From the IMG/VR virus record IMGVR_UViG_3300026136_000012, positions 1 through 32,300 of that record: 32,300 nucleotides of DNA. One strand, 5' to 3'. Position 1 is the stretch's first letter; each line of letters begins with the position of its first letter. The stretch is from a virus. Both the position numbers and the translations under genes were made by a program. Positions 1-7,092 of this stretch are shown here, one piece after another. Below the pieces are notes generated by a model. The model saw only the letters and a program-made list of their open reading frames with translations. It did not search any database and was not told the DNA's origin.

Positions 1-82
1 TGCTTTAGATGGCGCTATAATGTCAATACAAGATACTATTGATGAATTATCAGAGGCGTTTAACTTGCAAGATTTATTTTAA
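1..82 (+). CDS. C-terminal end of an unidentified protein (partial)
   Basis: An open frame runs in from the left edge (codons from base 2) and stops with TAA at 80-82. The 26 visible residues are acidic and end in EAFNLQDLF. They are too few to assign a family. The next gene starts 5 bases after the stop, so it probably belongs to the same transcription unit as the recombination genes downstream. Confidence 0.55.
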   Translation, partial: ALDGAIMSIQDTIDELSEAFNLQDLF

Positions 83-87
83 AATTT

Positions 88-237
88 ATGAGAACACAAA
101 AAACTGATTTTTTAAAAAAAATCAAAAAACTAGAATCAAGTTTACAAATAGCAATGTTTATGGGTAAACATAAAAAAGCAAAAAAAATAGAAAATAAAAT
201 TCATTTCTATAAGGATTGCATAACACATATGATGTAA
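88..237 (+). CDS. Small basic helical protein, unknown
   Basis: This is a 49-residue frame from ATG at 88 to TAA at 235-237. The product is very lysine-rich (MRTQKTDFLKKIKKLESSL at the start) and predicted helical, with no recognisable domain. Its stop overlaps the next start as TAATG, which implies translational coupling and supports its being real. The A/T-rich leader without a Shine-Dalgarno sequence matches other starts in the window. It could be a nucleic-acid-binding accessory of the ERF/SSB genes, but that is only inferred from position and charge. Confidence 0.5.
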   Translation: MRTQKTDFLKKIKKLESSLQIAMFMGKHKKAKKIENKIHFYKDCITHMM

Positions 238-377
238 TGGAAGGAGTTAGAAGAAATTTTTCAAAAGAAACAACTGATACAGTCATAAAAGAATATGATT
301 GTAAAATTGAAGCATTACAAAATAAAATTGAAATGCTATTAGCTAAAATTCATATATTAGAAATAAACAATAGATAA
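237..377 (+). CDS. Small coiled-coil-like protein, unknown
   Basis: The ATG at 237 shares its A with the preceding stop. The frame closes with TAA at 375-377, giving 46 residues. The second half (about residues 20-42) has spaced Ile/Leu residues consistent with a short coiled coil. I recognise no family. It ends 2 bases before the ERF gene, so the two small genes and ERF/SSB appear to form one operon ending at the terminator near 1270. Confidence 0.5.
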   Translation: MEGVRRNFSKETTDTVIKEYDCKIEALQNKIEMLLAKIHILEINNR

Positions 378-379
378 AA

Positions 380-892
380 ATGGAAAAAAATATTTACAAC
401 AAACTTTATCAAGTCCAAAAAGAAATTGGTACAATTAGTAAGGATTCAAAAAATCCTTTTTATAAATCTAAATACTTTGATATTAATTCTTTAATTAAAC
501 AAGTAACACCTATATTAGATAAACACAATTTACTACTTCTTCAACCTATTAAGGATGGTCATCAATATAGTATAATAATTGATCTAGATGGTGGATCAGT
601 AGAATCATCTTTAGAATTACCTACTGATTTAGATGCACAAAAAATAGGTTCAGCTATTACTTACTATAGAAGATATACATTACAATCATTATTAGCTTTA
701 CAAGCTGTGGATGATGATGGGAATTTAGCATCAAAGGTAAAACCTGCAAAAAAAACATTGCACTTAAATACACCTGATTTTAAAAATGCACAAAAAAAAT
801 TAATGTCTAATGAAATAAATTTAGATGACATTTTAAAGCACTATAAAGTAACTAAGGAAGTACAACAACAATTATTAACAATTAAATCATAA
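380..892 (+). CDS. erf: ERF-family single-strand annealing recombinase
   Basis: This 170-residue protein has the ERF signature: NPFYKSKYFDINSLIKQV near residues 25-42, PILDKHNLLLLQP after it, then QKIGSAITYYRRYTLQSLLA and the acidic VDDDGN near residues 111-116. ERF proteins, as in phage P22, anneal complementary single strands in phage recombination. The C-terminal 50 residues are less conserved and charged. It is followed after 3 bases by an SSB-like gene, a common pairing because the SSB loads or displaces the annealase. The start at 380 follows an A-rich leader. Family assignment is confident; the in vivo role is inferred from the family. Confidence 0.9.
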   Translation: MEKNIYNKLYQVQKEIGTISKDSKNPFYKSKYFDINSLIKQVTPILDKHNLLLLQPIKDGHQYSIIIDLDGGSVESSLELPTDLDAQKIGSAITYYRRYTLQSLLALQAVDDDGNLASKVKPAKKTLHLNTPDFKNAQKKLMSNEINLDDILKHYKVTKEVQQQLLTIKS

Positions 893-895
893 ATT

Positions 896-1219
896 ATGAG
901 TACATTAATCACAGGATCAATTAGGGTTGATAAATTACCTAAAGAAAAATTTATCAAAGGTAAAACTGATGCAGATGGTAATACACCTGTATATTACAAT
1001 TTAACTATTTCTATTCAGGATAATACTAAATTTGGTAACAATGTTTGGTTTACTGATTCACAAACTAAAGAAGAAAGGGAAGCAAAAAAAGAAAAACTTT
1101 CACTTGGAAATGGTAAAGTAGTTTGGACGGATGGAAATGTATCAGTTGCAGAAAAAGAAATTGATATTATATCAGGTACTGAATCTGCATATGTAAAGGA
1201 TGATGGACTACCATTCTAA
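896..1219 (+). CDS. Single-stranded DNA-binding protein-like, acidic C-terminal tail
   Basis: This 107-residue protein has alternating beta-strand-like segments (about residues 3-70) compatible with one OB fold. Its last six residues are DDGLPF, matching the acidic-hydrophobic tip (DDDIPF type) by which bacterial SSBs recruit partners. Position right after ERF supports an SSB role. The body is not close to canonical E. coli SSB, so the call rests on tail, size and context. It is the last gene before a strong intrinsic terminator. Confidence 0.7.
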   Translation: MSTLITGSIRVDKLPKEKFIKGKTDADGNTPVYYNLTISIQDNTKFGNNVWFTDSQTKEEREAKKEKLSLGNGKVVWTDGNVSVAEKEIDIISGTESAYVKDDGLPF

Positions 1220-1246
1220 AAAAAAAATTATGAATTAAATTTTTAG

Positions 1247-1278
1247 GGGTATAGTAATTTTTATTATACCCTTTTTTT
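1247..1278 (+). terminator. Rho-independent terminator after ERF/SSB operon
   Basis: The left arm GGGTATAGTAA (1247-1257) pairs with TTATTATACCC (1261-1271) with one G-T wobble and a TTT loop. Seven T residues follow (1272-1278). It sits 27 bases after the SSB-like stop and just before the next gene's start at 1292. Confidence 0.88.
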
Positions 1279-1291
1279 ATATCTTTATTTA

Positions 1292-2140
1292 ATGGAAAAA
1301 CTTACACAAAAACAAACAGAACATCAATTACTAATGCAATTCATTCAAGATGAATGTTTTGTTGATGCAAAAATAAAAATAGATTATCCCCCTGTTGCAC
1401 TATCAATGGGTGAAAAATTAATTACAACTAAAAGCAGGGATTTACTTCTTCCTATACCTTTGGCAACGTTTGGTAATTTATCAGTTGTTACTGCACCCCC
1501 TAAAACTAAAAAAACATTTTTTATATCACTGTTATCATCAGTATTTCTAAGTGGTTCAAATATGTTTTGTGGTGCTTTAAAAGGTCATAGAAACAAAGGT
1601 TCATTGTTTCATTTCGATACTGAACAAGGCAAATGGCATTGTCAAAAGGTATTCAAAAGACCACTTGATATGGCTGATATAGATGGTTCACAAAACATTT
1701 ATCATACATTTGGATTAAGAACAGTAAATCATAAATCTAGGATTGATTTTATAGAATATTATTTAAAAGAAAATGCTAAAGAACCATCACTCGTTATAAT
1801 TGATGGGATTGCTGATTTAGTTTCTGATGCTAATAATTTACAAGAATCAAATGAAATAGTACAAAAATTAATGAAATGGTCTGCATCTTATAATTGCCAC
1901 ATAATAAATGTAATTCATCAAAATTTTGGCAGTTCAAAACTAGGAACAGGTCATCTAGGATCATTTTTAGAAAAAAAAGCAGAAACAGTAATACAATTAG
2001 AAGCTAATACAGTTAATAAAGAATGGGTTACAGTAAGATGTGGTAGAAGCAGGGGATTTAGTTTTGAAACATTTTCATTTGAAGTCAATGATTATGGATT
2101 ACCTTGTGTAGTTGATGATCTTTATGATCCTTTAAAATAA
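1292..2140 (+). CDS. RepA/RecA-fold ATPase, probable replicative helicase-type protein
   Basis: This 282-residue protein resembles the AAA_25/RepA-like branch of P-loop ATPases. The Walker A region is VVTAPPKTKKTF (residues 66-76), where Ala and Lys replace the usual glycines. The strand FHFDTEQ (107-112) is a Walker A-adjacent acidic site. Walker B is LVIIDGIADL (167-176). INVIHQNFGSSKLGTGHLGSFLEKKAE (205-231) corresponds to the RepA-type sensor and arginine segment. In plasmids and phages this family unwinds DNA at the origin. It follows a terminator, so it needs its own promoter; the TATATCTTTA stretch at 1278-1287 is a candidate. Helicase activity is inferred. Confidence 0.75.
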   Translation: MEKLTQKQTEHQLLMQFIQDECFVDAKIKIDYPPVALSMGEKLITTKSRDLLLPIPLATFGNLSVVTAPPKTKKTFFISLLSSVFLSGSNMFCGALKGHRNKGSLFHFDTEQGKWHCQKVFKRPLDMADIDGSQNIYHTFGLRTVNHKSRIDFIEYYLKENAKEPSLVIIDGIADLVSDANNLQESNEIVQKLMKWSASYNCHIINVIHQNFGSSKLGTGHLGSFLEKKAETVIQLEANTVNKEWVTVRCGRSRGFSFETFSFEVNDYGLPCVVDDLYDPLK

Positions 2141-2141
2141 T

Positions 2142-2156
2142 TTCGTACCTTAGTAT
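2142..2156 (+). promoter_or_regulatory. Promoter-like element TTCGTACCTTAG before sigma-like gene
   Basis: TACCTTAG at 2146-2153 fits the TAnnTT core of the Bacteroidota -7 element, with TTCG before it. It lies 5 bases from the ATG at 2158. Similar TTCGTA elements occur at 28976 and 31608. No good TTG -33 box is evident, so the call is tentative. Confidence 0.35.
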
Positions 2157-2157
2157 T

Positions 2158-2640
2158 ATGAATGATGCAGAAAATCAAATGAAACTAGTAGCAATCAAGA
2201 ATGATGATTGGATTAGAATAGCTATTTCATTTGGTTTAAATAAACAAACTGCAGAAGATTTAGTTCAGGAAATGTACATTAAAATTTTCCTTAAATTAAA
2301 GGATGGAACTGATATAATGTATGATAATAATGAAATAAATTACTATTATATATTTAATACTTTAAGATGGTTGTTTCTTGATCTTAAAAGAAAGCATAAA
2401 AACATATATAAAATTTCTATTGATAATTTACAAATTGAATCATATGATGTTAATTATGATGAAACTGTAAAAAAAGTACAAGAAGCATTATCTAATATGT
2501 ATTGGTATGATAGGAAAGTTTTTGAAGTCATTAATGATGGTGAATCAGTAGCAGAATTTAGCAGGAAATCATTAATTGAATATTATGAATTATATAATAC
2601 ACATAAAAAAGTAAAAAACAAATTAAAAAAACTATTGTGA
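2158..2640 (+). CDS. Sigma-70-like RNA polymerase sigma factor
   Basis: This 160-residue protein has a region-2-like N-terminal half. AEDLVQEMYIKIF (residues 32-44) matches the AEDLVQE motif of ECF sigma factors, and NYYYIFNTLRWLFLDLKRK (61-79) matches the aromatic/basic core and -10 recognition helix. The C-terminal WYDRKVFEVIN...SVAEFSRKSLIEYYELYNT (116-148) resembles a shortened region 4 helix-turn-helix. It may steer host polymerase to phage promoters such as the TACGTTATA sites. Family call is fairly sure; target promoters are unknown. The next gene starts with GTG inside its stop (GTGA). Confidence 0.75.
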   Translation: MNDAENQMKLVAIKNDDWIRIAISFGLNKQTAEDLVQEMYIKIFLKLKDGTDIMYDNNEINYYYIFNTLRWLFLDLKRKHKNIYKISIDNLQIESYDVNYDETVKKVQEALSNMYWYDRKVFEVINDGESVAEFSRKSLIEYYELYNTHKKVKNKLKKLL

Positions 2641-3122
2641 TTGTTGAACTTACATCTGATGAAATAATAAATGCTTATTATATTGGCTACAATAGAAGTA
2701 AATCTGTTAATCATTCTGATACAAAAATTAGTAAAAACCTTCATAAAAACAGACCTAATTGGTGGCGGCATTTTATTGGTGCATTAGGTGAAGTTGCATA
2801 CAGTAAAGTAACAGGTGAAGATGTAGATACAGAAACACTTGGTAAAGGTGATCAAGGATATGATTTTAAAAATGGCATTGATATTAAATCTTCAGATTTA
2901 AATAGAAAGCCAAATTTAATTATTTCTAAACAAGCATTTGATTCTAAAATCTGTAAAACTTATTTATTGGCTTGGGTTAAATTACCTTATGTTGAATTAT
3001 TGGGAACTATAGAAAGGGATCAGGTTTTAAATAATCTAGAAAAAATGTTTTTAAAAAAAACACCATATGGTGAAACTTATATAATTAATAATTCTAAATT
3101 AAAAAAATATGAAGTTAGGTGA
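2637..3122 (+). CDS. PD-(D/E)XK-fold nuclease-like protein
   Basis: This 161-residue protein starts at GTG 2637, overlapping the previous TGA; no in-frame ATG lies near. The motif order fits the PD-(D/E)XK fold: helix Glu in HFIGALGEVAYSKVTG (residues 45-60), Asp in GDQGYDFKNG (70-79), then IDIKSS (80-85) as the (D/E)XK motif. Such phage enzymes include resolvases, exonucleases and restriction-type nucleases. Context with ERF, a 5' exonuclease and a second PD-(D/E)XK protein suggests DNA replication or repair intermediates as substrate. The exact activity is unknown. Confidence 0.6.
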   Translation: MIVELTSDEIINAYYIGYNRSKSVNHSDTKISKNLHKNRPNWWRHFIGALGEVAYSKVTGEDVDTETLGKGDQGYDFKNGIDIKSSDLNRKPNLIISKQAFDSKICKTYLLAWVKLPYVELLGTIERDQVLNNLEKMFLKKTPYGETYIINNSKLKKYEVR

Positions 3123-3267
3123 TATACTTGAAAAAATGATTCATTATGTGACATTTGGTCAAGGTAAAAAAATTGCATCTTGGATAGCAAAAAAATTAGG
3201 ATATGAATCCTGTAATTGTGAAAGCAGAAAAAAAGCATTAAATAATATTAAAATAAAAAGATGGTAA
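3109..3267 (+). CDS. Small CxC protein, unknown
   Basis: The frame from ATG 3109 to TAA 3265-3267 encodes 52 residues and overlaps both neighbours (14 and 7 bases). The middle GKKIASWIAKKLGYESCNCESRKK-type stretch has a CNC pair followed by basic residues. This CxC-xxRxxxLN pattern recurs in small phage proteins I have seen, but I know no function. The nested overlaps argue for coupled translation with the nuclease-like gene upstream. Confidence 0.55.
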   Translation: MKLGDILEKMIHYVTFGQGKKIASWIAKKLGYESCNCESRKKALNNIKIKRW

Positions 3268-3473
3268 AATTAAATGAAAAAGATTTCAAGCAATGGGATA
3301 AATTTAGAAGGTCAAAACGTGACACTCTCACAGGTGCTGAATTTAAAATGGTATCAGACCTGCACAGCAAATACTATAACCATAAATTTTATTTACCCTG
3401 TACCTGCAATCCAAACACAATAAAAAGGTGGATTAAAGATATTAATCTGCTTTTTGATAATGGAACTAAGTAA
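3261..3473 (+). CDS. Small protein with CTC motif, unknown
   Basis: This 70-residue protein is basic at the start and contains HKFYLPCTCNPNTIKRWIKD (residues 41-60). The CxC plus IKRWI segment could be a small DNA-binding or metal-binding unit. Similar short proteins occur in flavobacterial phages without assigned function. It overlaps the upstream gene by 7 bases and the downstream gene by 14, so it belongs to the same coupled operon. Confidence 0.55.
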   Translation: MVKLNEKDFKQWDKFRRSKRDTLTGAEFKMVSDLHSKYYNHKFYLPCTCNPNTIKRWIKDINLLFDNGTK

Positions 3474-3876
3474 AATAAATAAATTTGAACAAGCAGTTGT
3501 TCATTTACTTAATTTTGATGGATGGCAGTTAGTATGGACAGGTGGTGATTTCACAAGATATGACGCTAAAGGTATAACACCTAAAGGTAAAAAATGTGTA
3601 ATTGAAATGAAATTTAGAAATAAATATTATGATAAAAAACTATTAGAAGCAGATAAATATAATGCATTAATGGAATTAGATTCTGATATTGTTAAAATCT
3701 ATTTTGTAGCTGATCCTAAAGGAAATTTTATGTATTGGCTAAACACATTAAAAATGCCTGATAAAGTATTAAAATATTGCCCTGATACTACACTTTGGAC
3801 TAAAAAAAGAATACAAAAAGAAGTGTATCTGCTTGATGAAAATTTAGCAGTTAGAATTAATATAAATAAAAAATAG
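3460..3876 (+). CDS. Second PD-(D/E)XK-like nuclease, resolvase type
   Basis: I prefer ATG 3460 (138 residues) over a TTG 6 bases upstream. WTGGDFTRYDAKGITPKGK (about residues 25-43) supplies an Asp, and VIEMKFRNKYY (46-56) supplies the ExK motif, followed by a helix rich in acids (LLEADKYNALME). This matches small phage PD-(D/E)XK enzymes such as endonuclease VII-unrelated resolvases. It is shorter than and unlike the nuclease at 2637, so it is not a simple duplicate. The substrate is not determinable from sequence. Confidence 0.55.
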   Translation: MELSKINKFEQAVVHLLNFDGWQLVWTGGDFTRYDAKGITPKGKKCVIEMKFRNKYYDKKLLEADKYNALMELDSDIVKIYFVADPKGNFMYWLNTLKMPDKVLKYCPDTTLWTKKRIQKEVYLLDENLAVRININKK

Positions 3877-3888
3877 TTATAAATATTT

Positions 3889-3918
3889 TTGTTGATAACT
3901 TATTTTGATATATATTGC
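3889..3918 (+). promoter_or_regulatory. Host-type Bacteroidota promoter
   Basis: TTG at 3889-3891, a 19-base spacer, and TATATTGC at 3911-3918 match TTG-N19-TAnnTTTG. Upstream AGTTATAAATATTTT resembles the flanks of the promoters at 8606 and 31725. The next ATG is 21 bases downstream at 3940. Confidence 0.7.
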
Positions 3919-3939
3919 ATTAAATTTTAAAACAATAAT

Positions 3940-4068
3940 ATGAATAATCAAAAAAGCAAAGCAGCAAAAGCAGGTAAAGCATTTAAAAAATTAGAAAAAG
4001 CAATTCTAATATTATTTCCTGTATATTTTATTAGTAGATTTTTAATAGGTGTAATTTTTAATATATAA
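3940..4068 (+). CDS. Small membrane protein, unknown
   Basis: This 42-residue protein is expressed directly from a host-type promoter. The first 20 residues are Lys/Ala-rich and likely amphipathic. Residues about 22-40 (ILILFPVYFISRFLIGVIF) form one transmembrane helix. A tiny membrane protein at the head of a promoter is typical of early phage genes that alter the host envelope, but this one has no recognised relatives. It is followed after 4 bases by the next gene. Confidence 0.55.
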   Translation: MNNQKSKAAKAGKAFKKLEKAILILFPVYFISRFLIGVIFNI

Positions 4069-4072
4069 TATT

Positions 4073-4300
4073 ATGGAACAATCTGATTCAATTTATATAC
4101 ACGAAACAACAAATCTTCATTGTTCTGATGGTGAATTATATATTCAGTATGGTAGTATAGAAGAACCAAAACAAGTTGTTTTTAATGTTGAAAATCTTTA
4201 CAAAGATTTGGCTTTTATTGTAAACCAAGTGGTTAAAGAGAACAACAAAATGCAGAAAATGCATTTGGATTCACTAAAAGAAGAATTAAAAGAATTATGA
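4073..4300 (+). CDS. Unknown acidic protein
   Basis: This 75-residue protein has a beta-like N-terminal half (IYIHETTNLHCSDGELYIQ) and a helical C-terminal tail ending LKEELKEL. I recognise no domain. Its stop overlaps the exonuclease start (ATGA at 4297-4300), so it is coupled to that gene. Confidence 0.6.
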   Translation: MEQSDSIYIHETTNLHCSDGELYIQYGSIEEPKQVVFNVENLYKDLAFIVNQVVKENNKMQKMHLDSLKEELKEL

Positions 4301-5010
4301 TTTTACTAGTTGATGCAGATAGTTTAATATTTGCTAGTAATTACAGGAAAAGGGAACAACCTGATGATGATCCATATTACAGTACACTAGCTGAATGTAT
4401 GGATAAATTTGATGAACAGTTTATGCGTATTGTAAATGATTTAGAAGAACAGTACACCATAGACAAAGTAATTACATTTAATGGTAGTAAAGGTAATTTT
4501 AGAAAGTATGTTTCTAAAAACTATAAATTAAATAGGAAAAATATAAAATTACCCCCATTCCTAGATGAAATGCATAGCTATGTTAAAAAAGCATATAATT
4601 CTGTATATGGTTATGGGGTTGAAACTGATGATATGGTAGCTAGATATTGGACTACATTAACTGAAGATTTAGGAAGGAATGAAGTAATGATTGTTTCTAT
4701 TGATAAGGACTACAAACAATTTCCTGCATTAATATACAATTACCATCACAAGCATAGAATTGTGTATGACATAACAAAACAAGAAGCATTGTTCAATTTT
4801 TATTCACAAATGATTGAAGGTGATCAAGCAGATAATGTAAACTTTTTTAAAGGTAAAGGAAGGGCATTTGCAAAAAAATACTATGCAGAATGTGAAACAG
4901 AATACCAATATAGAAAAAAATTATTCTTATTATTTAAAGAAAAATATAAATCAAAAGCTAGGGAAAAATATATTGAATGTTATTCACAGCTTAAATTAAG
5001 AACAAACTAA
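4297..5010 (+). CDS. 5'-3' exonuclease (FEN/T4 RNase H-like)
   Basis: This 237-residue protein has the ordered acidic motifs of the FEN/5'-nuclease family: LLVDADSLIF with D6, VETDDMVARY with E109, D111 and D112, SIDKDYKQFP with D136 and D138, and IEGDQADNV with D176 and D179. A GKGRA element (186-190) follows, where the helix-3-turn-helix lies. These residues bind two metals that cleave 5' ends, flaps or RNA primers. In the phage it would remove primers and resect ends for ERF-mediated recombination. Length is typical of phage forms without an attached polymerase. Confidence 0.85.
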   Translation: MILLVDADSLIFASNYRKREQPDDDPYYSTLAECMDKFDEQFMRIVNDLEEQYTIDKVITFNGSKGNFRKYVSKNYKLNRKNIKLPPFLDEMHSYVKKAYNSVYGYGVETDDMVARYWTTLTEDLGRNEVMIVSIDKDYKQFPALIYNYHHKHRIVYDITKQEALFNFYSQMIEGDQADNVNFFKGKGRAFAKKYYAECETEYQYRKKLFLLFKEKYKSKAREKYIECYSQLKLRTN

Positions 5011-5501
5011 TGAATTTAACACCTACAGAAATAGCTGATAAAATAAAAGAAATATCAGGAATTGATCTATTTAAGAACACAAGAAAAAAAGAATATATAG
5101 AACTTAGATCATTACTAAATCATTTACTTAGAAACAAGTTAAATATGCGATGGGCATATATAGCACAGTTTTTTATTGATAATGGTAAAACATATGATCA
5201 TTCACTAGCAATTCATTCTTGTAATACATATAAACAATTAGCAAAGCATAATCCAAAGCTAAAGGAAATTGAAGATATGTTTACATTTAAATCTAATCTA
5301 ACATATGATCAGATAGATAAATGTTACTACTTAGAAAATAAGATTAAAAATCTTAATAATAAAATATCAAAATTAAAAGGTGAATTAGATAGTCCTGCAT
5401 ATAACTTATTAAAAGATGTTGATGATGAAGATGTTCCTGAACTAGAAGAAAGGCTAGGAATGTGGAAAAAATCTTTAGAATGGAAAAAAAAACTTAATTA
5501 A
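5010..5501 (+). CDS. DnaA C-terminal-domain-like DNA-binding protein
   Basis: This 163-residue protein contains ELRSLLNHLLRNKLNMRWAY (31-50), then IAQFFIDNGKTYDHSLAIHS (51-70). This reproduces the helix-turn-helix and signature of bacterial DnaA domain IV (LR..., IG..FG.RDHSTVLHA). The AAA+ ATPase domain of DnaA is absent. The C-terminal part (about 100-160) is coiled-coil-like and acidic. It could mark the phage origin or bind DnaA boxes of the host. The stop-start overlap with the exonuclease (TAATG) links it to replication genes. The fold call is good; the role is inferred. Confidence 0.65.
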   Translation: MNLTPTEIADKIKEISGIDLFKNTRKKEYIELRSLLNHLLRNKLNMRWAYIAQFFIDNGKTYDHSLAIHSCNTYKQLAKHNPKLKEIEDMFTFKSNLTYDQIDKCYYLENKIKNLNNKISKLKGELDSPAYNLLKDVDDEDVPELEERLGMWKKSLEWKKKLN

Positions 5502-5510
5502 TACGTTATA
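5502..5510 (+). promoter_or_regulatory. TACGTTATA element before parB-like gene
   Basis: TACGTTATA lies 5 bases before the ATG at 5516. The same nonamer occurs at 9604, 16655 and 20216, with a variant at 17455, always just upstream of a gene block. It fits the TAnnTT core of a -7 box, or it could be a translation signal. Confidence 0.45.
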
Positions 5511-5515
5511 CATAT

Positions 5516-6247
5516 ATGATACAAAAGGTTGATATTAGTAAGGTTATTCCTAATCCTGATAATCCTAGATTTATAAAGGACTATAAATTTAAGAAACTTG
5601 TGAAATCTGTAAGAAGATTCCCACAAATGTTAAAACTTAGACCTATTGTAGTAAATAAAGAATGGGTTGTTCTTGGTGGTAATATGAGATTAAAAGCCTG
5701 TATTGATGCAGGACTAAAACAAGTTTGGATATTACAAGCAGATGAATTAACAGAAGATCAGGAAAAAGAATTTGTAATAAAAGATAATGTTGGTTTTGGT
5801 GAATGGGATTGGGATGTGCTTGGTAATGATTGGGAACAACAAGAACTAGAAGATTGGGGTTTAGATGGTTTCCCATTTGAAAAAGAAGCTGAAGAAGAAG
5901 AAAAATACACAAGAAAAATTGAAGCACCCACATACAAGCCAAACAATAAAAAACCAAAAATAAAAGATTTGTATGATGATTCTAAATATCAGGAACTAAT
6001 AAACAACATTAATAAATCTAATATATCAGAAGAAGAAAAAAAGCTACTTATTACTACAGCACAAAGGCATATTGTTTTTGATTATAGTAAGATTGCAGAT
6101 TACTATGCACATTCAGATAAAGATGTTCAATTACTAATGGAAGAATCTGCACTTGTTATTATTGATTTTAATAAAGCAATTGAAAATGGATATGTAAAAC
6201 TAACTAATGAAATAGCTGATTCATTTACAAAAAATGGAATATTATGA
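5516..6247 (+). CDS. ParB/Srx-fold protein with acidic C-terminal extension
   Basis: The N-terminal 90 residues form a ParB-like nuclease/CTPase-fold domain: ISKVIPNPDNPR (7-18), RPIVVNKEWVVLGGNMRLKA (42-61) with the GGNxR motif, and the KDNVGFGEWDWDVLGNDW segment (89-106) usual in phage ParB proteins linked to DNA methylases. Here no methylase is fused. Instead residues 120-243 are a charged linker plus an unrecognised helical domain (TAQRHIVFDYSKIADYYAHS). It overlaps the glycosyltransferase gene by 4 bases. ParB-like domains occur in phage DNA base-modification islands, which is the leading guess. Confidence 0.75.
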   Translation: MIQKVDISKVIPNPDNPRFIKDYKFKKLVKSVRRFPQMLKLRPIVVNKEWVVLGGNMRLKACIDAGLKQVWILQADELTEDQEKEFVIKDNVGFGEWDWDVLGNDWEQQELEDWGLDGFPFEKEAEEEEKYTRKIEAPTYKPNNKKPKIKDLYDDSKYQELINNINKSNISEEEKKLLITTAQRHIVFDYSKIADYYAHSDKDVQLLMEESALVIIDFNKAIENGYVKLTNEIADSFTKNGIL

Positions 6248-7092
6248 ATGATGATTTTGCTGTATTTATATTAACCTATGGTAGACCTGATAATGTTAAG
6301 ACATATAAAACATTAGATAGGTTTGGGTATACAGGTAAAATTTATTTAATATGTTCAACTGATGATAAAAAACTAAATCAATATAAAACCAAATACAAAG
6401 ATCAAGTAATAACATTTAATAAGGATGATATAGAATTTGATACTGCTGATAATTTCAATGATAAAAGGGTTGTTGTCTATGCTAGAAATGCCTGTTTTAA
6501 AATAGCTGAAGATTTAGGTATAACATATTTTTTACAAATGGATGATGATTATACAGATTTCAGTTATAGGTTTGATGATAAATTATCATATCATAAAGGC
6601 AGGGGATATATTAATAAAGTAGATGATATATTTAAATCATTATTAAAATTCTATAAATCTATTCCTGCTAAAAGCATTGCATTATCACAAAATGGGGATT
6701 GGATAGGTGGTGATCAAAGTGGATGGGCAAAAAAATTAAGTTTAAAAAGAAAGTGTATGAATAGCTTTTTCTGTAGCACAAAAAGACCTTTTAAATTTTT
6801 AGGCACAATTAATGAAGATGTTACTACATATACAAGGCTAGGCAGTATTGGTGATTTATTTTTTACAGTTCCAAATGTATCATTAAAGCAAACAGATACA
6901 CAATCTAATAATGGTGGTTTAACAGATTTTTATTTAGATGAAGGTACATACATTAAATCATTCTATAGTGTTTTGTTTAGTCCATCATCAGTAATTGTAT
7001 CTGTTCTAAATACTGAAAATGCTAGACTACATCACAGGGTATCTTGGAATAATACAATCCCAAAAATATTAAATGAACAATATAAAAAATGA
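6244..7092 (+). CDS. GT-A-fold glycosyltransferase, possible DNA-modifying type
   Basis: This 282-residue protein starts with FAVFILTYGRPDNVKTYKTL (5-24), the usual nucleotide-sugar strand of GT-A enzymes. It has FLQMDDDYTDF (96-106) with a DDD metal/sugar-nucleotide motif and INEDVTTYTRLG (about 198-209), resembling the catalytic ED motif. The pattern recalls the TET/JBP-associated glycosyltransferases described computationally in phages, but I cannot confirm membership. No TET/JBP hydroxylase is visible in this window. Coupling to the ParB-like gene and placement before terminase suggest action on DNA before packaging; a glycan on a virion protein is the alternative. Confidence 0.65.
   Translation: MNDDFAVFILTYGRPDNVKTYKTLDRFGYTGKIYLICSTDDKKLNQYKTKYKDQVITFNKDDIEFDTADNFNDKRVVVYARNACFKIAEDLGITYFLQMDDDYTDFSYRFDDKLSYHKGRGYINKVDDIFKSLLKFYKSIPAKSIALSQNGDWIGGDQSGWAKKLSLKRKCMNSFFCSTKRPFKFLGTINEDVTTYTRLGSIGDLFFTVPNVSLKQTDTQSNNGGLTDFYLDEGTYIKSFYSVLFSPSSVIVSVLNTENARLHHRVSWNNTIPKILNEQYKK

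Noticed and set aside
2583-2771. Minus-strand small frame
   Set aside because: It overlaps the junction of two coupled plus-strand genes with clear motifs, and has no promoter or leader.
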